A stretch of 42,910 nucleotides of DNA, from positions 1-42,910 of the forward strand of contig CAZYQW010000113.1 in the NCBI GenBank assembly GCA_964649825.1, read 5' to 3'. The position numbers and the translations under genes are program-made. Below are positions 37,914 through 42,910 of the stretch, piece after piece; positions within the stretch are counted from its first letter, which is position 1; each line of letters starts with the position of its first letter. The notes beneath the pieces are model-generated. The model was not told where the DNA came from. It saw nothing but the letters and a program-made list of their open reading frames with translations, and did no database searches. The DNA is from CAZYQW01 sp964649825. Its GTDB lineage: Bacteria > Planctomycetota > B15-G4 > JADJEK01.

Positions 37914-39614
37914 CTACCCGATCGTGACCCGAACCCCCGCCGTCATCGACGCGCCGGCGGGCCCGTTGGGGTCGGCGTAGACGGCCTGCACGGCGGCCTT
38001 CGTGCCGGACAGCGACGGCTGGTTCGGGATCGTCGCGGGGAATTGAACGGTGCCGGCCCCGGCGACACCGGGGGTGCCGGCGAGGCCGTGAGGGAGCACG
38101 ATCACGGGATCGACGAGGAGCTGCCCGCCGAGGAACGGCAGGGAGATCTCGTTCACGCCGAGGAGGAGCAGGCCGAACGCGGCGCCCAACGCGTCGTCGA
38201 CCTGCAGGGTGACGCTCGAGTTCACGGCGGGGCAGCCGGACACGTCGATCGACGGCACGAGTCCGCCGCCGCCGGCGAGCCCGGCGCCATATGCAATGAC
38301 GTCCCCCGCACATTGCAGACGCTCGTACGCGCCGACGTCGAAGCCCGTGCCCGATGGCCGGGGATCGCCGTCGAGGTCGTGATCGGGCGCTTGACTCGAC
38401 GTGCCCGAGTCGACGGCGGGACTGGTGGGGGACAGGTGGTAGTCGTCGCTCGCCTCATCGACGAAGAGCGCCGCCGGCGTCGTGATGAACGAGCTCGTGT
38501 CCTGCTGGGTGATCGCGCGCCACGTCGCGAGGTCGATCCAAACGTCGTCGATGCTGAAGCGATCCTCGACCGCATTGAAGTCCGACACGAGGCCGGGCAG
38601 GCAGTCCGAGTCGACCTCGATCGATCCGCGACTCGGATGGTGGTTGTAGAAGACGTTGTTCAGGATCGTGTTCCCCGCGCTGGCGTCCTTGACGTTCATG
38701 CACCAGCGCGCGTCGCTCGCGTTCAGGACCGTGTTGTTGATCACGAGGTTCCCCGTCGACGGCGCGCCGCCGTCCTGGCGGTAGAGCGAGATGCCGCTCT
38801 TGTGGTTGTCGTAGATGAGGTTGTTCCGGATCACCGAGTTCGTGACGCCGTCGCAGTTGATCGCCGACCCTCCCGGCGGGCCGAAGATCGGGTTGCCGTC
38901 GCCGTTGTCGACCAGGACGTTTCGCTCGACGACCGCGTCGGTGATCACGCCGTCTCCGCCGAGCGACGCGTCGCCGTTCATGTGGATGCCGTTGCTGTGG
39001 TTTCCCCACACGAGGTTTCGCCGGATGATCGGCCGGTCGCCGCTGTTGGAGACGTAGATGCCGTGCTCGTCGGCGGAACGCGACGTCTCGTTGTCCTCGA
39101 TGACGATGTCGTCGACGAAACCGGAGAAGATGCCCCAGCGACCGGCGCGATCCACGCGGTTGCCGCGGATCGTGACGTGGGCGGCGACGTTCGACGCCGA
39201 CGTCCCGACCACGCGAACGCCGGCGCGATGCGACGCCGGATCGCCGGTCCCCTCGATCGTGAACCCCTCGACGACGACGTACGATGCCCCCTCGAGGTTC
39301 ACGGTGTCCTTGCCCGTGAACGCGTTGTTCCCGTCGAGGACCGTCCCCGCGAGCCCGACGAATCGGATCGGCTGCCCCGGAAGACCGCTCGTGAACAGGT
39401 TGAACCCCGCGTACGTCCCCGGCAGCACGATCGCCGTGTCGCCCGGCGCGACGACGTTCGCGGCCTTCTGGAGCGTCGCGAACGCGGACGCGCTCGACGT
39501 GCCGGGGTTGGCGTCGCTGCCGGACGGCGAGACGTACCAGGTCGACGCGTCGAGCGCCGGGGCGAGGGCCGCGACGAGGAGAAGAGTCGAGAACGAACGG
39601 ACGCGTCGGATCAT
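37914..39614 (-). CDS. secreted right-handed beta-helix protein (DUF1565-like) with C-terminal module
   Basis: 566 aa; ATG preceded by GGAGG at a good distance. The signal peptide is RVRSFSTLLLVAALAPALDA. STWYVSPSGSDANPGTSSAS and FATLQKAANVVAPGDTAIVL are typical of DUF1565/Beta_helix entry repeats, and ~12 coils with repeating N-x-V/I motifs (IRGNRV, IEDNET, IRRNLVWGNHSNGI) follow, as in pectate-lyase-like folds. Near residue 440 the helix ends in DGDPRPSGTGFDVGAYE, and the last ~110 residues form the shared module with LPFLGGQLLVDP. It may bind or cut polysaccharide; a catalytic site was not identified. Confidence 0.85.
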   Translation of the reverse strand: MIRRVRSFSTLLLVAALAPALDASTWYVSPSGSDANPGTSSASAFATLQKAANVVAPGDTAIVLPGTYAGFNLFTSGLPGQPIRFVGLAGTVLDGNNAFTGKDTVNLEGASYVVVEGFTIEGTGDPASHRAGVRVVGTSASNVAAHVTIRGNRVDRAGRWGIFSGFVDDIVIEDNETSRSADEHGIYVSNSGDRPIIRRNLVWGNHSNGIHMNGDASLGGDGVITDAVVERNVLVDNGDGNPIFGPPGGSAINCDGVTNSVIRNNLIYDNHKSGISLYRQDGGAPSTGNLVINNTVLNASDARWCMNVKDASAGNTILNNVFYNHHPSRGSIEVDSDCLPGLVSDFNAVEDRFSIDDVWIDLATWRAITQQDTSSFITTPAALFVDEASDDYHLSPTSPAVDSGTSSQAPDHDLDGDPRPSGTGFDVGAYERLQCAGDVIAYGAGLAGGGGLVPSIDVSGCPAVNSSVTLQVDDALGAAFGLLLLGVNEISLPFLGGQLLVDPVIVLPHGLAGTPGVAGAGTVQFPATIPNQPSLSGTKAAVQAVYADPNGPAGASMTAGVRVTIG

Positions 39615-39873
39615 GGCGGACCTCCGGTTCCGTTCGACGCACGGAGGCGGCTCGATGTTCCGGTCAACCGAGCGGCATCACACCGCCGGCTCGCGCCCGC
39701 AACCCAAGACACACGTCCCGCTGTTCTCTGGCCGCCAGCGAGCCCGCGTCGACGGCGCTGGCCTGAGCCGACTCCGAGTACCACGAAGCGGGCCGGCACG
39801 GAGCGGTCACGAGGCCCGCTGACCTCGACGGTCGCCGCATCCATTTCCAAGGCCGAACAATGCGCCGAGCCGG
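39615..39873. other. upstream region of the beta-helix gene
   Basis: This stretch, with the repeat that follows, forms a gap of about 360 bases. It should carry the beta-helix promoter, but no convincing -10/-35 pair was recognised. Open frames here are short and arginine-rich; none is supported as a gene. Confidence 0.5.
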
Positions 39874-39977
39874 CCGTGGTGAAAGTCATTCCGGCTGCGG
39901 CCTCGCTTCGAAAGCACTTTCACCACGGGCTGGTAGGAACCTTGAATTCCGGGTGAGCCTCTCCTGCGGAGAGGCTC
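39874..39977. repeat. palindromic repeat with terminator-like hairpin
   Basis: Arms CCGTGGTGAAAGT (39874-39886) and ACTTTCACCACGG (39916-39928) are inverted copies enclosing a 29-base centre. A second hairpin, GAGCCTCTCC-TGC-GGAGAGGCTC (39955-39977), overlaps the stop of the heparinase-like gene. Both parts match the element at 13665-13886, in opposite orientation and without its 95-bp internal block. Relative to the flanks, the centre is inverted. The hairpin could end the heparinase transcript, but no U-tract follows it. Confidence 0.85.
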
Positions 39978-42651
39978 AACGGCCGCCGACCACGCGGCGC
40001 GCGATCGTCCCGTCCGGTCGCGTCTCGACCACGGACACGATGCCGGAGGGGTCCGCGGACGCCTCGATCGCCAGCGTCGTTCCATCCGTGAACGACACGT
40101 CGGCCGCGGTCGTTCCGTTCTCGCGGATCGCACCGACCGGGTTCGCTTCGCCGGCGCGCAGCGGAACGAGGAGCGTCAGGAAGTGCATGGGCCCGGTGCC
40201 CGTCCTCGCGTGGAGGACGGTCGTCGCCGGCTTGCGCTGAACCTCCTCGTACTTGCGAACCCGCCACCCGAGCAGCTCGGGGTCGGTGCGACCGGACGCG
40301 GCGCGCACCTCGAGCCCGCGCGCGAGCAGCGGCACGACGGCCAGGTTGGGAAGGCCAGGGTCGTCGGTCACGACCACGCCCGTTCTAGGGTCGTGGATGG
40401 TCGACGTCGACTGGAGCTGCCACCGCGCCTGGTACGTGTGCGTCTCTTCGTCGTGGGGTTCGAGCGTGTCGGCGATCAAGAACCGGTCCGGCTTCACGAA
40501 GAGCACGCGGCGGGAGTGCGCCGCGATCCTCCGGCCGACGACCTGTTCGTACTTGCGCGGCGACGTTCCCCACTTGCCGTCGAACGTTCCGGCCGCGAAG
40601 TCGTGCCCGGCGGTGCTCTCCCACCTCGAGTCGATCGGACGCTTCGAGATCTCGAACTTCTTCTTGTCGGCCTGGCGTCGCTGACCATTGCCGTCGACGA
40701 TCACCAGGTTGTGGGAGAACGTGTCGGTCGCGTACTGGCGCCACGCGCTCTCCTCGTACTCGCCGCCGCCGTCGTCGAAGAGCAGCGGCCGACCGAACGC
40801 ATGGACGACGACGTTCAGCATGTCTTGGTGACAGTGCGACGTCCCGAGCGGCCCATTGTCGAAGCAGAGGTAGTTGGCGTCGCGATCCCAGCCCGAGCGC
40901 ATGACGTGATAACCGGCCCAGGGGTACGAGATCGAGGTGTAGCCCGGCGGTGAACCTCCGGTGCCGTCCGATGCGACCCAGCGGAGGGCCGCATCGTCGG
41001 GGAACAAGTCGACGGCGGCGCCGGCTTCGACCATCACGTCGGTCGGGGTGCAGTCATTGATGGTCGGGAGCTCCCGGTCGGGTGTCATCAGGCCCACGAC
41101 GGCGCCGACCGCGGCCTCGAGCGGGTCGAGGAAGCCGCGCGGGATCTCGTCCGTCCGGCCGAGCTCCACCGCCCGGTCGAGGATCCGACGGAACGTCCGA
41201 ATCGCGCGCGCGTGGTAGCTCGGCGAGAGGACCTTCGCCACGCCGTCCTCGTAGAACAACGACTCGGCCGCGGCCGCCAACGTCTCGAAGGCGTGCTCGC
41301 GCCACGCGGGCGCCTCGCGGAGCTCGGGGAAGAAGGCTCCCGCGGTGTACAGGGCGAGCATCTCGAAGTTCTGGTGCTCGCCGACGCCACGGTCGTGGTT
41401 CCGGCGCAGGTGACGCCCGTGCTCGATCGTCGACTTCAAGAAGTCGACGAGGTCCCGGTCCGTCACGGACGGCGAGTCGCGGAACGCGACGAAGGCGTCG
41501 GGCCAGCTCCCGCACATCCGATTGGCGGCGCGCATTGCGTGCCACGGCCGCGACTGCAGCCGTTCGTCCGGCTCGTCCTCGAACGGGCAGGACCGTACGA
41601 AGCTCCGGAACTGACGGACCCAGGCCCGGGCGAACCGCTCGTCCCTCGTGAGCACGTAGGCGCGCGAGAGGCTCCGCCAGAACTTCATGTCGTTCAGGCG
41701 GCTCGCCCATTGGCGCGTGTAGTCGAGATCGGGGCGGTAGCGCGTTGGGTTGTAGTTCCAGTCGATCTCTCCGTTCTCGAAGTCGTGTCGGACGTCGAGG
41801 AGCTCGATCGACCCCCGAGCCACGCTCTCGGCGCGCTTGAAGGCGTCGCCGTCCGAGTCGGAGCGATCGCCGCGGCGATTGCCGCGGCCATCGCCATCGC
41901 CATCGCCATCGCCACCGTCATCGTCATCGTTCCCGTCCGCGTCGAACTGCCAGGTCACGTCGAGACGGCGTCGGAGGTGGTCGGCGAGGCGGGAGACGGC
42001 CGCGGTTTCATCCTTGGCCTCGAGCGCCTCGCGCACGGCCGCGAGCGACGAGCGGTCGAGGTCGAGCGCGTCGAACAGCTCGCCGTCGCTGAGCACGATC
42101 CCTTCCTTCGGGACGTCGGCGAGATCGAGGGCGGCGACTCCGAGCGTCCCCGCCTCGCCGGTGCCGGCGGCCGGCGCGCGGGTGCAAAACGAGAGCCCGG
42201 TGACGCGATCCCACCCGCGCGGCCGGCCGACCGCGGCCATCTCGTCGCGCTGGACCACGATCCTCATCGGGCCCTTGAAGTCGAGCGGGACGGCGGCCGT
42301 CCACCCGTCGATCTCCGCGGTCGCGTCGTCGTCGCTCTCGACGATCAGCTCGAGGAAGCGGTTCGTCGGCGCGGCGTGCGCGACGACGAAGCGGAACGCG
42401 CGGTGGGACTCGAGGTTCGACGGCGGGTCGAGGAGACGGAGCGTCGCTTGCTCCGCGTAGTTCCACTGGATCGCTTTCCAGTGCTCTACCGGCCCGATCC
42501 CGGAGCTGCCGCTCCACTCGGAGGGATCCTCGCCGCTCGCCAGCGGCCGTGCGGTCGAGGCGGCGCGCGAGTCCTCGCGCGAGCAGCTCCAGGTCGCTCC
42601 CAGCGACGAACCGATCGAGATCGCGACGGCGATCCAGCGGTGGCCGTTCAC
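39976..42651 (-). CDS. heparinase II/III-family polysaccharide lyase
   Basis: 891 aa. The GTG at 42651 is preferred because CGGAGGAAG lies directly before it; the GTG at 42669 is the longer option. The N-terminus (WIAVAISIGSSLGATWSC) looks like a lipoprotein or secretory signal. An alpha/alpha-barrel half (~290-560; WHAMRAANRMCGSW, HGRHLRRNHDRGVGEHQNFEM) is followed by the Hepar_II_III beta-sandwich with GTSHCHQDMLNVVVHAFGR and LLFDDGGGEYEESAW. The family cleaves uronic-acid polysaccharides (heparin, alginate) by beta-elimination in the periplasm or outside. A low-complexity Asp/Gly insert sits at residues ~240-268. A hairpin overlaps the stop. Substrate unknown. Confidence 0.88.
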   Translation of the reverse strand: MNGHRWIAVAISIGSSLGATWSCSREDSRAASTARPLASGEDPSEWSGSSGIGPVEHWKAIQWNYAEQATLRLLDPPSNLESHRAFRFVVAHAAPTNRFLELIVESDDDATAEIDGWTAAVPLDFKGPMRIVVQRDEMAAVGRPRGWDRVTGLSFCTRAPAAGTGEAGTLGVAALDLADVPKEGIVLSDGELFDALDLDRSSLAAVREALEAKDETAAVSRLADHLRRRLDVTWQFDADGNDDDDGGDGDGDGDGRGNRRGDRSDSDGDAFKRAESVARGSIELLDVRHDFENGEIDWNYNPTRYRPDLDYTRQWASRLNDMKFWRSLSRAYVLTRDERFARAWVRQFRSFVRSCPFEDEPDERLQSRPWHAMRAANRMCGSWPDAFVAFRDSPSVTDRDLVDFLKSTIEHGRHLRRNHDRGVGEHQNFEMLALYTAGAFFPELREAPAWREHAFETLAAAAESLFYEDGVAKVLSPSYHARAIRTFRRILDRAVELGRTDEIPRGFLDPLEAAVGAVVGLMTPDRELPTINDCTPTDVMVEAGAAVDLFPDDAALRWVASDGTGGSPPGYTSISYPWAGYHVMRSGWDRDANYLCFDNGPLGTSHCHQDMLNVVVHAFGRPLLFDDGGGEYEESAWRQYATDTFSHNLVIVDGNGQRRQADKKKFEISKRPIDSRWESTAGHDFAAGTFDGKWGTSPRKYEQVVGRRIAAHSRRVLFVKPDRFLIADTLEPHDEETHTYQARWQLQSTSTIHDPRTGVVVTDDPGLPNLAVVPLLARGLEVRAASGRTDPELLGWRVRKYEEVQRKPATTVLHARTGTGPMHFLTLLVPLRAGEANPVGAIRENGTTAADVSFTDGTTLAIEASADPSGIVSVVETRPDGTIARRVVGGR
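41888..41930 (-). repeat. hexanucleotide microsatellite inside the lyase gene
   Basis: Tandem GGCGAT-type units (with GATGAC variants) encode the (D/G)-rich run DDDDGGDGDGDGDG and continue into an Arg/Asp/Ser stretch. The unit length is a multiple of three, so slippage would change the linker without breaking the frame. It lies between the predicted N-terminal and barrel parts. Confidence 0.85.
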
Positions 42652-42770
42652 GCGCTTCCTCCGTTGCACGACACGATGACGATTCCTCCGGTGCGCGGCC
42701 GGGACGATGATCTCGCGCGCTTCAGCCGGGTCGTGGCCATCGAGTCCGTCACCGGGTGCCTCCGGCGGCG

Positions 42771-42777
42771 ATTCTAG
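42771..42777 (-). promoter_or_regulatory. CTAGAAT box at the edge of the right end repeat
   Basis: CTAGAAT on the minus strand lies about 120 bases before the lyase start. Its first four bases are the last four of the end repeat, so the element helps build this possible -10. At the left end the same CTAG is followed by other bases. Confidence 0.35.
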
Positions 42778-42910
42778 TGGTGTGATTCAGAGTTGTTGAC
42801 GTTTCTCCGGGGCCCTCGTCATCGCTTGCTGCGTTGCTCCTCCTCGACGTATCTCGAATACGCGGTCGTCGTCGCGCCTTGCCAGCGACGACGATGACCT
42901 CCGGATAATC
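42774..42910 (-). repeat. 137-bp end repeat, right copy
   Basis: Exact reverse complement of 3-139. On the plus strand it reads from the CTAGTGGTGTGATTCAG edge to the final base. The central ~93 bp (42810-42902) is an imperfect palindrome of the same family as 13756-13850. The repeat may extend beyond the window end. Confidence 0.9.

Overview
The window is a 42.9 kb, very GC-rich bacterial segment with strong G/C third-position bias. The most likely source is a member of the Planctomycetota or a similar large-genome lineage. This is inferred from several large secreted FG-GAP and beta-helix proteins, a recurring C-terminal secretion-type module (four proteins), a kinase-like/TPR/GAF/sigma54-activator giant regulator, O-antigen-ligase/TPR proteins and a STAND NTPase. 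No rRNA or other marker gene fixes the taxon. Both ends are the same 137-bp sequence in inverted orientation, so the window probably ends at a dispersed genomic repeat rather than at natural boundaries.

Layout. 0-3.4 kb: end repeat, a secreted beta-helix protein and tRNA-Arg(UCU). 3.4-6.7 kb: membrane O-antigen-ligase-like/TPR protein. 6.9-13.7 kb (+): purD, a 4-nt overlapping fur-type regulator, then a 1656-aa kinase-like/AAA/TPR/GAF/sigma54-activator protein. 13.7-13.9 kb: nested palindromic repeat. 13.9-20.4 kb (-): a housekeeping run read as periplasmic serine protease, ribH, nusB, ftsY, sensor histidine kinase and a second O-antigen-ligase/TPR protein. 20.4-23.3 kb: a probable frameshifted small gene and a gingipain-like C25 protease. 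23.4-30.4 kb is accessory: a trypsin fragment, a GntA-like heme N-oxygenase fused to a cupin, a frameshifted helix-turn-helix gene, and a two-gene operon (331-aa unknown protein plus a trypsin-NACHT-FGE/C-type-lectin STAND protein). 30.6-37.4 kb (+): two FG-GAP propeller proteins and a secreted DUF3352-like protein. 37.6 kb: tRNA-Arg(CCG). 37.9-42.7 kb (-): a beta-helix protein, a palindromic repeat and a heparinase II/III-family lyase.

The most interesting locus is the operon at 25.8-30.4 kb. The 1202-aa protein has an intact trypsin-like triad, a complete NACHT-type NTPase and a C-terminal formylglycine-generating-enzyme/C-type-lectin-fold domain. Its last 45 residues have the layout of a diversity-generating-retroelement (DGR) variable region: a conserved GGS(Y/W)...CRSAYR...GFR frame with aromatic or otherwise atypical residues at the slots that are usually Asn (AAC) in a template. 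No reverse transcriptase or template repeat is seen here, so it would have to be a remote target. I infer a hypervariable antigen-sensor/protease-effector immune receptor with a translationally coupled partner of unknown fold. A truncated trypsin gene and a broken HTH gene nearby suggest turnover of such systems at this locus.
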